Shown piece after piece: positions 25,953-37,100 of a stretch of 64,000 bases of DNA. The stretch spans positions 1 through 64,000 of the forward strand of contig DAMANX010000022.1 in NCBI GenBank assembly GCA_032073245.1, read 5' to 3'. A program made the position numbers and the translations under genes. Each line of letters begins with the position of its first letter. Within the stretch, counting starts at the first letter, position 1. The notes under the pieces were generated by a model, which saw only the letters and a list, made by a program, of their open reading frames with translations, ran no database searches and was not told where the DNA came from. The DNA comes from QVMG01 sp032073245. GTDB lineage: Bacteria > Bacteroidota > Bacteroidia > Bacteroidales > Tannerellaceae.

Positions 25953-28184
25953 ATGAAACAAGTTTATTTTTTGTTAGTAGCCCTCATTCTATCCGTGGGG
26001 CAACTATGGGCGCAGGGTATCTCTGGCGGAACGATCGCACCGATCGCTGATCAGCCCTATACTGGCTCCGCTATTGAGCCTGCAGTGGTAGTAACTGTCG
26101 ATGGAACGACTTTGACGCCTGGTATTGATTATTCCGTTGCTTATTCGAATAATACAAATGCCGGAAATAATACGGCAGTAGCTACTGTTACAGGTTTAAA
26201 CAGTTATGCAGGTGGAACATTAACAGCTAATTTTACTATTAGTCCAGCAGATATATCTACAGCAACTATTGCCCCCATAGATCCACAGGTTTATACGGGA
26301 GATCCTATTGAGCCTACATTAGAGGTTGCAATGGGTGCAACTCCTCTTGCATTAACTACGGATTATACTGTAGCTTATGCAAGCAACAAAGATGTTGGTA
26401 CTGCAACTGCTACAATTACCGGTCAAGGTAATTATACAGGGACAAAAGATGTCAGTTTCACAATTGAGCCATTTAATATCCTGGGTGCAACAGTTGAGCC
26501 TATAGAAGCTCAGACATATACCGGACAACCTTTAGAACCGGTTTTATCTGTTTCTGCTAATGGTACTCCATTAGTTTTGACCACTGATTATACTGTGGCA
26601 TATACCGTAAATACAGATGCAGGTGAAAATACTGCTGTAGCTACAATTACTGGTACGGGTAATTATACTGGAACAAAAACTGTAAACTTTACAATCAATC
26701 CAATGGATATTTCCGGTGCAACAATTGATCCTATTGCTCCTCAAACATTTACTGGTGAGGCAGTAGAACCAGCATTAACTGTAACAATGAATGGACAGCC
26801 ATTAACTCTTGATACGGATTATACCGTTGCATATACAGAAAATACAGATGCAGGTGAAAATACTGCTGTAGCAACAATTACCGGTACAGGTAATTATACT
26901 GGAACAAATACTGTAAACTTTTCAATCAGTCCTATGGATATTTCTACAGCAACTATAACTCCTATAGAAGATCAGCCTTATACTGGCAGCCCTATTGAAC
27001 CTGAATTGGAAGTTAAAATGGGTACCACTACCCTTACTAAAGGAACTGATTATACGGTTGCTTATACTGTAAATACAGCTGTTGGTGCAAATACAGGTGT
27101 TGCAACAATTACAGGTACAGGTAACTATACAGGAACTAAGACAGCTAATTTCTCAATTGTTGCAGCTACTATTACTGATGCTGATATACAGGCAATTGCA
27201 GAACAGAAATATACAGGACAAGCTGTTGAACCACAAGTAACAGTGATTGTAAACGGAAAAACATTACAGTCTGGATCAGATTATACTGTAGCATATAGTA
27301 ATAATACTAATAAAAGTACTCAAGCTCAGGTAACTGTAACAGGTACTGGTAATTACCAAGGTACAGCGAATGCTTTATTTACAATCACTGACAACCCACA
27401 ACCTCCAACACCAGGCCCAGGTGATAACGAAGGAACTTCTTATACAGTTAGACTTTCTGTCGCTCCTGGCATAAATTCTGATTATTCAAGCGGAACTTAT
27501 AATTTCACAACCGGAGGCAGTCGCTTATCTATTGTGTTTAGTTTGGATAGTGTAGCTAGTGGTTATTTAACAAGTGATGATATCGTTTTGATGGTTAACG
27601 GAAAACCTGAAACGTATGATATAATCAATAAGACTGATGGTTCTGTTATATATAGCTATTTCCCAACAGAAGGTGTGGATCAAACTATTGAAATAACATT
27701 GAATAAGAATGTAGTAGTTATTCCAAGAGTTCCTGGAGCTACAATGAATCCAAGACCTGGTACTCATGTTGTAGAATTAGGACAACCTTTTGCTTTCTCG
27801 TTAACTTTACTTGATAACTTTGACAGATCGAATGTTGTAGTTACTGTTAATGGAGATGTTATACAACCTTCTAATGTATTGAGAAGCCTTACTTATTCTT
27901 ATGTAATTCCAAATGTTCGTCAATCTATGGTTATTGAAGTAACAGGTGTTAAGAGCAATGATGATGCAACAGGTAATGCTTCACTGGAAGAAGGAATAAA
28001 TGTATACTCTTCTAATGGTATACTTTATGTAGAAGTAGCTCAACCTTCTGAAGTTGAAGTATATACTATAACAGGACAGCGCAAAGCACAACGTGTTGTA
28101 AGCGGAATGGAAAGTATTCAGCTAAATGCAGGTGTTTATATTGTGAAAGTAAATGGTGAAGTATACAAAGTAATGGTTAAGTAA
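25953..28184 (+). CDS. Secreted Ig-like repeat surface protein with C-terminal sorting module
   Basis: 743 residues. A signal peptide ends QLWAQG. Six repeats of about 75-78 residues follow (about 21-480), each opening with a motif such as ISGATIDPIAPQTFTGEAVEP and closing TITGTGNYTGTxxxxFxI. Then come a proline linker (PQPPTPGPGD), two beta domains (about 500-660) and a C-terminal module ending YIVKVNGEVYKVMVK, which fits Por-type sorting. Probably an exported adhesin-like or structural protein. Repeats 3 and 4 share 31 identical bases, a substrate for recombination. A hairpin terminator follows. Confidence 0.75.
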   Translation: MKQVYFLLVALILSVGQLWAQGISGGTIAPIADQPYTGSAIEPAVVVTVDGTTLTPGIDYSVAYSNNTNAGNNTAVATVTGLNSYAGGTLTANFTISPADISTATIAPIDPQVYTGDPIEPTLEVAMGATPLALTTDYTVAYASNKDVGTATATITGQGNYTGTKDVSFTIEPFNILGATVEPIEAQTYTGQPLEPVLSVSANGTPLVLTTDYTVAYTVNTDAGENTAVATITGTGNYTGTKTVNFTINPMDISGATIDPIAPQTFTGEAVEPALTVTMNGQPLTLDTDYTVAYTENTDAGENTAVATITGTGNYTGTNTVNFSISPMDISTATITPIEDQPYTGSPIEPELEVKMGTTTLTKGTDYTVAYTVNTAVGANTGVATITGTGNYTGTKTANFSIVAATITDADIQAIAEQKYTGQAVEPQVTVIVNGKTLQSGSDYTVAYSNNTNKSTQAQVTVTGTGNYQGTANALFTITDNPQPPTPGPGDNEGTSYTVRLSVAPGINSDYSSGTYNFTTGGSRLSIVFSLDSVASGYLTSDDIVLMVNGKPETYDIINKTDGSVIYSYFPTEGVDQTIEITLNKNVVVIPRVPGATMNPRPGTHVVELGQPFAFSLTLLDNFDRSNVVVTVNGDVIQPSNVLRSLTYSYVIPNVRQSMVIEVTGVKSNDDATGNASLEEGINVYSSNGILYVEVAQPSEVEVYTITGQRKAQRVVSGMESIQLNAGVYIVKVNGEVYKVMVK

Positions 28185-28219
28185 TTAACCTTATTTTGAA
28201 CTGATATCAAAATATATAG

Positions 28220-28254
28220 AAAAGGGGTTGTCGTTTCCGGCAACCCCTTTTTAT
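28220..28254. terminator. Bidirectional terminator between Ig-repeat gene and purL
   Basis: AAAAGGGGTTGTCG and CGGCAACCCCTTTT form a strong GC-rich hairpin with A- and T-runs on both sides. It serves the two convergent genes. Confidence 0.85.
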
Positions 28255-28269
28255 TTTAATAAAATTATT

Positions 28270-31200
28270 TCATTTATGAGCTTCCACCCATTTACGGGCA
28301 TTTACAAATGCTTCCATCCAGGGGGTTACTTCATCTTCTTTGCGATCTGCCGGATAATATCCGCATTGCCATGGGAAAACAGCACGTTCCGGATGAGGCA
28401 TAATTGCTATATGGCGGCCATCGTTTGAGCAAATACCGGCAGTTGCCCACGGTGAGCCATTCGGATTAGCCGGATAACCTTCATAATTGTATTTAGCTAC
28501 AATATTATAATCCTTCTCTCCATAAGGGAAAGAGAATTTGCCTTCACCATGTGCAACCCATGCTCCAATCTTAGATCCGCTTAGAGAACCAAACATTACA
28601 GAATTGTTCTTAGGAATTTCCAACGTTACAAAATTGGATTCAAACTTATGAGAATCATTATGCAGCATCTTATGTTTTTTCTCCTGTTCCGGATAAAGTA
28701 ATTCTAATTCTGCCATAAGCTGACAACCATTACAGATACCGATACTCAATGTGTCTTTACGAGCGTAATAGTTATCTATAGCTTTCTTTGCTTTTTCATT
28801 GTAAAGGAATCCTCCGGCCCATCCTTTAGCAGAACCAAGAACATCTGAATTAGAGAAACCACCCACGAAGATGATCATATTTACATCTTCCAGTGTTTCA
28901 CGTCCGCTGGCAAGGTCAGTCATGTGAACATCTCTCACATCAAAGCCGGCCAGATAAAGTGCGTACGCTGATTCACGTTCACATTGAGAACCTTTCTCAC
29001 GGATAACAGCTGCTTTAATACCACTTCTTTCTTTGCGGTTAGCATTTAAGCCTAAATCAGACATTTTACCGGTAAAGCTCTTATTGTATTTAAATTCAAG
29101 CGGCTGCATTTTGTAGTTCTCAAAACGATTACCTGCACATACGCTACCACTTTGTTTGATATCCAGTTTATATGAAGAGTCATACCAAACATCCCGCATA
29201 TAGTCAATACCAAAATGATATTGAATTCCTTCTTTTGATACAAGTATATGGCGTTCATCAGTAGGTTTGGCAATCATGGCAAAGCCAACACCCGCTTCTT
29301 CCATTAACTTTTCAAAAGCCTTTTTGTCTTTTACCTGAACCAGGATACCCGGATTCTCGGCAAAAAGTACTTTTATAATATCTTTTTCGGCTACTGCATC
29401 CAGATTAACCTCCAGACCTCCTTCTACATTTGCGAAACACATCTCTAGCAAAGCTGTTATCATACCGCCAGCAGAAATATCGTGTCCTGCCAGAATTAAT
29501 CCTTTTTCAATCGCATCCTGAACGGCATTAAATGCATCCACAAAATACTCCGTATCTTTTACTGTAGGAACTTCATTGCCTAGTTTATTTAAAGCCTGAG
29601 CAAAAGCTGAACCTCCTAGCTTAAAGGTGTCAAATGAGAAATCAATATAATAGATGGAAGAGTTCTTTTCTTGTGCAAGAACCGGTGATACGATCTTTTT
29701 CACATCACTTACCTCTGCTCCAGCAGAGATGATAACAGTTCCCGGAGAGATCACTTTTTCCTGACCGTATTTCTGTGTCATGGAAAGTGAGTCTTTTCCT
29801 GTTGGGATATTGATGCCTAACGCAATCGCAAATTCTGATGCAGCCTCTACTGCTTTGTAGAAACGGGCATCTTCTCCTTCGTTACGACAAGGCCACATCC
29901 AGTTAGCACTTAATGATACTCCTGTTAGTTTATCTGATAATGGGGCAAATACAATATTTGTCAAAGACTCAGCAATTGCCATTACAGAACCGGCTGCCGG
30001 ATCAATCATTGCAACTTGTGGCGCATGCCCGATTGAAGTGGCAATACCTTTCTCTCCATGATAGTCTAAGGCCACAGCACCTAGGTCACTTAATGGTAAT
30101 TGTAGTTCACCCTGACATTGCTGGCGGGCAACTTTACCTGTTACAGAACGGTCGACTTTATTTGTTAACCAATCCTTACAAGCCACAGCTTCCAGTTGAA
30201 GCACGTTTTCAAGATAGTGGTGTATTTCAGATTCTTTATATATTACAGGTTGATATGTGGTATCCACTGTATGGTCAGTCATTACTGTTCGTGGAGCTTT
30301 ACCAAACATATATTCAAGTTTAAGGTCGATCGGTTTTTCACCATCTACCTGCTCGAATACAAGTTTCATATCGTTTGTTGTTTCCCCTACTACATAGATA
30401 GGGGCACGTTCACGTTCTGCAATGCGTTTAACATGTTCAACATCTTTCTCTTTCATCAATAGGCCCATACGTTCCTGGCTCTCATTACCAATGATTTCTT
30501 TTGCCGAAAGAGTAGGATCACCGATCGGTAATTTGCTCATGTCTATATGTCCGCCGGTTGCTTCAACAAGCTCAGATAGACAATTCAAGTGTCCGCCTGC
30601 ACCATGATCATGAATAGAAACCACCGGATTTTCGTCTGCTTCAGCAATCGTACGGATCACATTCGCAGCACGTTTCTGCATTTCAGGGTTGGCACGTTGA
30701 ACAGCATTTAATTCAATCCCACTTGCATATTGTCCTGTATCCACAGAAGAAACAGCTCCACCACCCATACCGATACGGTAATTATCTCCACCAATAACAA
30801 TCACTTTCTCACCTGGCTCAGGATTCCCCTTCAACGCATCCCGGCGATTGGCAAATCCAACACCTCCGGCAAGCATGATTACTTTATCGTAGGCATATTT
30901 CTTATCGTTTTCTGCATGTTCAAAAGTTAATAAGGAGCCACAGATTAGTGGTTGGCCAAAATGATTTCCAAATTGAGAGGCCCCATTGGAAGCCTTTATC
31001 AAAATCTGTTCCGGGGTCTGATATAACCATTGACGTGGGTCCATGATCTTTTCCCATTCACGGGCACCTTCCGTACGAGGATAGGCTGTCATATAAACAG
31101 CTGTTCCGGCCATCGGAATGGAAGCTTTACCACCAGCCAGACGGTCACGGATCTCTCCACCTGATCCGGTTGAGGCACCATTAAAAGGTTCAACAGTAGT

Positions 31201-31983
31201 AGGGAAATTATGTGTTTCAGCCTTTAGCGAAATAACCGTATCGATTTCTTTTGTTGCGTAATAATCGGGTTTATCCCCAGAAAGTGGTGCAAACTGTTCT
31301 ATTCTTGGACCTTCATTAAATGCAACATTATCTTTATATGCCGAAACCAGTTTGTTTGGATTTTCTTTAGACGTTTTCTTTATAAGGTTGAAAAGACAGC
31401 TTTCCATCTCAACACCATCAATAACAAATACGCCCCCGAATATTTTATGGCGGCAGTGTTCGGAATTTACCTGAGCGAAGCCATAGACTTCACTATCAGT
31501 CAATTTCCTGTTTAGTTTTTGACTTACTTCATTCAGGTATACAACTTCATCTTCACTCAATGCTAATCCCTCTTGTACATTGTATGCTGCAATATCATCA
31601 ATATAAAGGATCGGATCCGGTTTCTTATTGATAGTAAATATTTCCTGATCCAATCCGTTGTAGATACGTTGCAACATGGGGTCATGATCCGCATCTTTTG
31701 AGTTTACCTGAAAATATTCTTCAATCCGACTAATACCGGTAATTCCCATATTCTGTGTTATCTCCACAGCGTTTGTACTCCACGGCGTTATCATTTCCCG
31801 GCGAGGGCCGATAAACCAACCTTCGAGCGTCTCTGTTTCAACAGGAGTTGCTTCACTGAACAGCCAAACTAATTTTTGAATATCTTCGGGAGAGAACTTT
31901 TGAGCTGTTTCCACAGCCAGTACAGTCTTTGTTGAAGACCTGAAAAATAAGATCATATTGTTTGAAGTATTAAGTATTTCCAC
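28270..31983 (-). CDS. purL: Phosphoribosylformylglycinamidine synthase (FGAM synthase), large single-chain type
   Basis: The enzyme converts FGAR and glutamine to FGAM in purine synthesis. At 1,237 residues it has the full single-chain form: N-terminal domain, AIRS-like synthetase halves (FNGASTGSGGEIRD, FGQPLICGSL, NWMWPCRNEGED) and a C-terminal glutaminase with catalytic C in SIGICNGCQLMAEL plus the H/E region MPHPERAVF. The start at 31956 (MILFFRSS) matches relatives better than the in-frame ATG at 31983. A promoter TTTG - 20 bp - TATCTTTG lies at 32013-32044. Confidence 0.93.
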   Translation of the reverse strand: MEILNTSNNMILFFRSSTKTVLAVETAQKFSPEDIQKLVWLFSEATPVETETLEGWFIGPRREMITPWSTNAVEITQNMGITGISRIEEYFQVNSKDADHDPMLQRIYNGLDQEIFTINKKPDPILYIDDIAAYNVQEGLALSEDEVVYLNEVSQKLNRKLTDSEVYGFAQVNSEHCRHKIFGGVFVIDGVEMESCLFNLIKKTSKENPNKLVSAYKDNVAFNEGPRIEQFAPLSGDKPDYYATKEIDTVISLKAETHNFPTTVEPFNGASTGSGGEIRDRLAGGKASIPMAGTAVYMTAYPRTEGAREWEKIMDPRQWLYQTPEQILIKASNGASQFGNHFGQPLICGSLLTFEHAENDKKYAYDKVIMLAGGVGFANRRDALKGNPEPGEKVIVIGGDNYRIGMGGGAVSSVDTGQYASGIELNAVQRANPEMQKRAANVIRTIAEADENPVVSIHDHGAGGHLNCLSELVEATGGHIDMSKLPIGDPTLSAKEIIGNESQERMGLLMKEKDVEHVKRIAERERAPIYVVGETTNDMKLVFEQVDGEKPIDLKLEYMFGKAPRTVMTDHTVDTTYQPVIYKESEIHHYLENVLQLEAVACKDWLTNKVDRSVTGKVARQQCQGELQLPLSDLGAVALDYHGEKGIATSIGHAPQVAMIDPAAGSVMAIAESLTNIVFAPLSDKLTGVSLSANWMWPCRNEGEDARFYKAVEAASEFAIALGINIPTGKDSLSMTQKYGQEKVISPGTVIISAGAEVSDVKKIVSPVLAQEKNSSIYYIDFSFDTFKLGGSAFAQALNKLGNEVPTVKDTEYFVDAFNAVQDAIEKGLILAGHDISAGGMITALLEMCFANVEGGLEVNLDAVAEKDIIKVLFAENPGILVQVKDKKAFEKLMEEAGVGFAMIAKPTDERHILVSKEGIQYHFGIDYMRDVWYDSSYKLDIKQSGSVCAGNRFENYKMQPLEFKYNKSFTGKMSDLGLNANRKERSGIKAAVIREKGSQCERESAYALYLAGFDVRDVHMTDLASGRETLEDVNMIIFVGGFSNSDVLGSAKGWAGGFLYNEKAKKAIDNYYARKDTLSIGICNGCQLMAELELLYPEQEKKHKMLHNDSHKFESNFVTLEIPKNNSVMFGSLSGSKIGAWVAHGEGKFSFPYGEKDYNIVAKYNYEGYPANPNGSPWATAGICSNDGRHIAIMPHPERAVFPWQCGYYPADRKEDEVTPWMEAFVNARKWVEAHK

Positions 31984-32012
31984 CTTATTTAGATAGTGCT
32001 TCTACGCGACTG

Positions 32013-32044
32013 CAAAGATAATCAGAAATAACCGAAGGCACAAA
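32013..32044 (-). promoter_or_regulatory. purL promoter
   Basis: On the minus strand TTTG (32044-32041) and TATCTTTG (32020-32013), 20 bp apart, match the Bacteroidetes consensus. The deduced start of transcription is upstream of both possible purL start codons. Confidence 0.7.
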
Positions 32045-32162
32045 ATAGTTTATATAAAGGTTCAGGGAATTAGAATCTTTTATAGTTGCCCGATTTGGTA
32101 CTGTTCTTTTTTCTGATGTTAAAAACATTTTGTTGCTAATTCTTGAAAAGTATAGACTTTAT

Positions 32163-32234
32163 GATAGGTTAAAAAATGTTTCTATACATAGTTTGATATC
32201 ATACTATGCATAATTTGGCGCCAAACTATGCATG
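32163..32234. repeat. Dispersed repeat GATAGGTTAAAAA..., copy 2
   Basis: Matches copy 1 (7147-7196) at 30 of 31 leading bases and in the closing AAACTATGCATG (32223-32234). It carries about 22 extra bases in between, including ATACTATGCATAA and the palindrome TTTGGCGCCAAA (32215-32226). Confidence 0.65.
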
Positions 32235-32265
32235 GTTGTGACAATTTGTATTTTGATTTTCCTAA

Positions 32266-32844
32266 TCACAACCCACGTAAAAAGCAGGAGATTAGAAAAA
32301 CGGGTAATAAATCTAATTTAATAAGATGTTGCCGAATACCTGTAAGTGCTCGGGAAATATGTTTTTCTACTGCTTTTTCGCTTATATTAAGTTGGGTTGC
32401 AATCTCTTTGTTGCGGAGTTGGTCTTTGCGACTCAATCTGAAAACGTTTTTACATTGAGGAGGAAGTGTCTCAATATATGCATCGATTTCATGTGCAATA
32501 TCTTTAGCTAGTAAGGTATCGTATTGGTTGAAGTCAAGAATGATCTGGTTGATAAGTGCATCTGTGTCTTCAGGATCAACCTGCCGTTGCACAGATGCTT
32601 TTTGTAGATAATTTATTGATTTATTATAGACTGAACGATACAGATAAGGTTTTAACGGATCGTTGATGTTTACCATTTCTTTATTGATCCACAAAGAAAG
32701 GAAGGAATCCTGTACGATATCTTCGGCAACTTGCCAGTCATTCACATAATGATAGGCGTACGAAACCAACGGTTCAAAGAATTGCTGAAACAATTCTTCG
32801 AATAATCGATACATTTCTTTGTCGCTTACATGCGCATTATTCAT
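32266..32844 (-). CDS. ECF RNA polymerase sigma-70 factor (PUL type)
   Basis: 192 residues from the ATG at 32844. Sigma2: FEPLVSYAYHYVNDWQVAEDIVQDSFLSLW. Sigma4: LPPQCKNVFRLSRKDQLRNKEIATQLNISEKAVEKHISRALTGIR. A TAACTTTG -7 element (32886-32879) would start transcription near 32873, and AGGAAAG precedes the ATG at 32844; an upstream ATG at 32868 is too close to that start. It is divergent from the FecR-SusC-SusD genes, the usual set-up in which a polysaccharide signal frees the sigma factor. Confidence 0.85.
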   Translation of the reverse strand: MNNAHVSDKEMYRLFEELFQQFFEPLVSYAYHYVNDWQVAEDIVQDSFLSLWINKEMVNINDPLKPYLYRSVYNKSINYLQKASVQRQVDPEDTDALINQIILDFNQYDTLLAKDIAHEIDAYIETLPPQCKNVFRLSRKDQLRNKEIATQLNISEKAVEKHISRALTGIRQHLIKLDLLPVFLISCFLRGL

Positions 32845-32878
32845 ACTTTCCTTACCTGTGCTTAGCATTCCTTAGTTA

Positions 32879-32886
32879 CAAAGTTA
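32879..32886 (-). promoter_or_regulatory. -7 element of the ECF sigma gene
   Basis: TAACTTTG on the minus strand fits TAnnTTTG. No clear -33 TTTG is seen at the expected distance. Confidence 0.45.
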
Positions 32887-32975
32887 TACTTTTTTTTGAG
32901 GGCGACTAATTTTTTTGATATCTGAGGTAGGGGTAGGGGGTAGTTAACTGTGATAGGTATAAAGCAACAATATAG

Positions 32976-33962
32976 ATGAACGAAATAATCACAAAATATT
33001 TACAGGGCGAAGCGAAAAAGGAGGAAAAGAAACAGTTGTTAACCTGGCTACAAGAAAGCGAAGAAAACAAGAAGCTCTTTTCAGAAACACGCGATATCTG
33101 GTTAGTATCAGGTAAAGGACCCGGATTTGGACCGGAATATAAGGAAAAAGCTTTTAAAAGGTTCGCACAAAATGTACAAGCTCATGAAGCAAAACAAAAG
33201 CGTTTTACGCTTTACTCTTTCCGTTATATTGCTGCCGCAATCTTTTTAGTACTGATATCATTGGGTATAGGTTATTATATGGGACAACGGACAGATAACA
33301 ATAACTATACAGCAATTGCCATGAATCATTTTCTAATGGGAGAAGACAGTAAAGGTTCTATTATTTTACCGGATGGAACGGTTGCATGGCTGCATGGAAA
33401 CAGTAAGCTGAGTTATCCGGAAGAATTTGCCTCCGATTTTCGTAAAGTTCAACTGGAAGGAGAAGCTTATTTTGAAGTAGTAGAAAATAAGAAGGCTCCT
33501 TTTTATGTGGAAACCGAAGATATGACGGTAAATGTATTAGGTACGCGTTTTAATATGAAAAACTATAACTATCAACCAACTACGGAAACTACCCTGTTGT
33601 CCGGAAAAGTGGAGGTGCTTTTTCCTTCAACCGGACAACGGGTATTGTTGGAACCAAATCAGAAGATAGTATGGAACAAAGCAACTAGAAATGAAAAACT
33701 GAGCCAGGTGAATGCTGCGGATTACATCGTATGGATTAATGATAGATTAGTTTTTACAAACGAAAAACTATCAACAATCCTCTTCAAAATGGAACGTTGG
33801 TACAATATTGAAATTCATTGTGATAAGAAAATAGATATGGAGCAACGCCTCTCCTTTACTATCCGTCGTGAAGCAAAAGATGAAATATTTAAACTATTAG
33901 GTATGATTGCTCCGCTTCGCTACACAATAGAAAATGAAAAAGTAATAATACAGCCTAAATAA
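32976..33962 (+). CDS. FecR-type anti-sigma factor
   Basis: 328 residues. The N-terminal cytoplasmic region (1-80) with KEEKKQLLTWLQESEENKKLF binds the sigma factor in this family. One membrane segment follows at about 82-103 (IAAAIFLVLISLGIGYYMG). The periplasmic FecR domain spans about 120-230 (ILPDGTVAWLHGNSKLSYPEEF, VQLEGEAYFEV, FYVETEDMTVNVLGTRFN), with a C-terminal signalling domain. It should relay the state of the SusC receptor, whose STN domain it contacts, to the sigma factor encoded divergently. Confidence 0.88.
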   Translation: MNEIITKYLQGEAKKEEKKQLLTWLQESEENKKLFSETRDIWLVSGKGPGFGPEYKEKAFKRFAQNVQAHEAKQKRFTLYSFRYIAAAIFLVLISLGIGYYMGQRTDNNNYTAIAMNHFLMGEDSKGSIILPDGTVAWLHGNSKLSYPEEFASDFRKVQLEGEAYFEVVENKKAPFYVETEDMTVNVLGTRFNMKNYNYQPTTETTLLSGKVEVLFPSTGQRVLLEPNQKIVWNKATRNEKLSQVNAADYIVWINDRLVFTNEKLSTILFKMERWYNIEIHCDKKIDMEQRLSFTIRREAKDEIFKLLGMIAPLRYTIENEKVIIQPK

Positions 33963-34138
33963 AACAACAGTTTATCAACCTATTAAATCTATTTTGCCTA
34001 TGTGAAGCCCATAGTGAAAAACTACAAACGAATCAGGCGAATGCTGGTAACATCCGCCTGAAAGTGATTTCAAAATTAAATTGCTCTCAAGAGTAAGACA
34101 GTGAGAGCAATATGTCTAATTAAATCGATTACAAATGT

Positions 34139-37100
34139 ATGAAAAAAAAGTCCATGAGAGGGATAGCTATACCCTTTCTTAACATTAATTCGTTTAGAAA
34201 AATGAAACTGATAGTCTTATTTGCTGTCGTTTCGCTGCTGCAGTTAACCGCAGCGCAAAGCCACGCTCAAAATGCTAAGATTGATCTCCATTTATCGGGA
34301 GTGACATTAGAAGAAGCCATAAAAGCCGTAGAAGAGAATACCAATTATGTATTCTTTTTGAACCATTCTGATATTGATCTGAATCAAAAGGTCAGTGTAA
34401 ATGTAAATGATGCAGAAATCAGAGAAGTACTTAAACAAGTGCTTACAAATAATAACTATCGGATTGAAAACAATAAGATAGTAGTTTTGCCTGCAACAAA
34501 TCAACAGAGTAATCAAATCACAGGTAGGATTGTTGATGAACAGGGTGAAGCCGTTATAGGAGCCAACGTTGTTGAAAAAGGTACAACGAATGGTACTATT
34601 ACGAACTATGATGGTGAATTTGCCCTATCAATAGCGACTGGTAGTATTTTACAAATTACATATATTGGATATCATCCTAAAGAGATCACCATTACAGATA
34701 GCCGGTTCTACCCAATTCAACTCAGTGAAGATACACAAACACTTGATGAAGTTGTTGTTGTTGGTTATGGTATACAAAAGAAAGTAAACGTGGTCGGTTC
34801 CATTGCTACAGTAGATCCCAAGCAATTGGAAGGACGTGCGCAGACATCTGTTGTATCAGCCCTGGCAGGACAAATGCCAGGTGTGACGATTACACAAGCC
34901 GGTGGTCGTCCGGGTGAACAGACGGGAACGATTCGTGTTCGCGGACTTGGTTCGTTTGGCGCAACCCCGGATGCCCTTATATTAATTGATGGAATACCCG
35001 GAAACTTAGCAGATATTAATCCAAATGATATTGCATCTATTTCCGTATTGAAGGATGCATCTACTGCTGCTATTTATGGAGCGCGAGCTGCAAATGGTGT
35101 TGTTCTTGTATCCACAAAAACCGGACAGGAAGGACGACTCGTTGTCAATTATAGTGGTTATGCCGGGTTTAATAAGGCGACTGCTCTTCCTGAGTTTGTT
35201 GATAGTTGGGAATATGCAACTTTATTGAACAAGGCGGAAGGTATAACCCGTTTTACCGATGCTGAAATACAGGCAATGAAGGATGGAAGCCGTCCGGATG
35301 AATTTGCCAATGAAAAGTATACAGATGATTTATTCCGCACAGGATTCCAGACAGGCCATGATCTTTCAATAACAGGAGGGACAGATAAAAGCCGTTATAT
35401 GGCTTCGTTTGGTTACCTGAATCAGGATGCCATTCTTCAAAACAATAATTTCACTCGTTATAATGCACGTTTGAATCTTACATCACAATTATCGGATAAG
35501 CTTAAAATGACGATTCGCCTGCGAGGTGATAAATCAAAAATGGAAGAACCATTCTTTGCCGGTTCCGTTGATGAAGGTTCCAATAAAAACAACAGAATAC
35601 CTGTTTTTATCCAGCAATCAATGCGTTTTCCGGGTTATAAGCCTTCCGTATTAAGTGATGGTTCATGGGGACCGGGTGTTAAAAATTTTGGTACACCTAA
35701 AGCTTGGTTGGAATCAGGCGCTTTTTCTGAAAGGCCAATAATGCGTTTGGAAGCTCATGCCCAATTTGATTATAAGCCAATAGAAGGATTAACAATTATG
35801 GCGTTGGGTGCTTATAATTATACTAATAGAAATGAAAAAGCATACCGTGCCACTCTACCTGTAAAAGTAAATGATCAGGTAAATGTTCTCGGCCCTTCCA
35901 CACTGGAAGAAAAATCTCTGAACAGGGAATATAAAACATTCCAGGCAACGGTGGATTACACAACAATGCTTAATAATGCTCATTATATCAGTGCCTTGGT
36001 TGGATATTCATGGGAGGATGAGTCTGAAAGGAATATGGAAGCATCCCGTATGAATTTCCCTGGTAATAGTTTGCCATATCTGACGGCCGGATCACCGGAT
36101 ACTCAATTGAATAACGGTGGAGGATATGACTGGGTTATTCAGTCATTCTTCGGGCGTTTACAATACAATTATAAAGAACGTTATCTTATTGAAGGTACGG
36201 TTCGTTATGACGGATCATCTCGTTTTCCTGTGAATGAGCGCTACGGACTCTTTCCTTCTGGTGCTGTCGGCTGGAGAATTTCTGAAGAAAGTTTTATGCG
36301 TGATAATGAAAAGTTATCATTTATAGATCAATTGAAACTGAAAGCATCCATAGGTATATTGGGTAATAATAACATCGGAAATTATGCTTATCAATCAGTT
36401 TATAATCTTGGTGCAAACAATAATTATCCTATTGGAATGTCTTTAGCACAAGGAGCAAGATTGACAACTTATACCGATCCGAATCTTAAATGGGAAACTT
36501 CACGTACTACAGATGTGGGGATAGAAAGTATACTTTGGAATGGGTTATTATCATTTAATGCCTCCTATTTTTACCGATATACTTATGACATCCTTTATAA
36601 ACCGAATGCAAGTGTGTCTTCTATATTTGGCCTTGCATTGAGTGAAGTAAATACCGGAGAAGTCTCTAACCGGGGATGGGAATTTGAGGTGAGCCATCAA
36701 AACCGTATAGGAAATGTGAAGTATGGTATAAGCGGAAATTTCTCCATTATTAAGAATCGGATTGAATCTTTAGGTGTTGGAAATGTGGAGTTAGCAAACG
36801 GAATGATTGGTAATGGTAGCGATTTATTTGTCGGTTATTCAATGCAACCCTATTATGGTTACAAAACGGATGGTGTATTTGTTGATCAGGCAGATATAGA
36901 CAGCTGGTTTGCGCATACCGATCAGTCGGCGATGGGTTCAAATAAAGCGAATACCAAACCCGGTGATATCAGATATCTTGATATATCAGGTCCTGACGGT
37001 GTACCCGATGGAAAAGTAGATCCGACTTACGACCGTACATATTTAGGTTCCAAATTCCCTAAATATAATTTTGGTTTATCACTGAATGCTGAGTATAAGG

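Noticed and set aside
28220..28254. Mobile palindrome
   Set aside because: GC-rich stem with T-runs on both sides between convergent genes is adequately explained as a bidirectional terminator.
29913..30930. Open frames on the plus strand opposite purL
   Set aside because: Shadows of the purL frame; no protein-like pattern or ribosome site.
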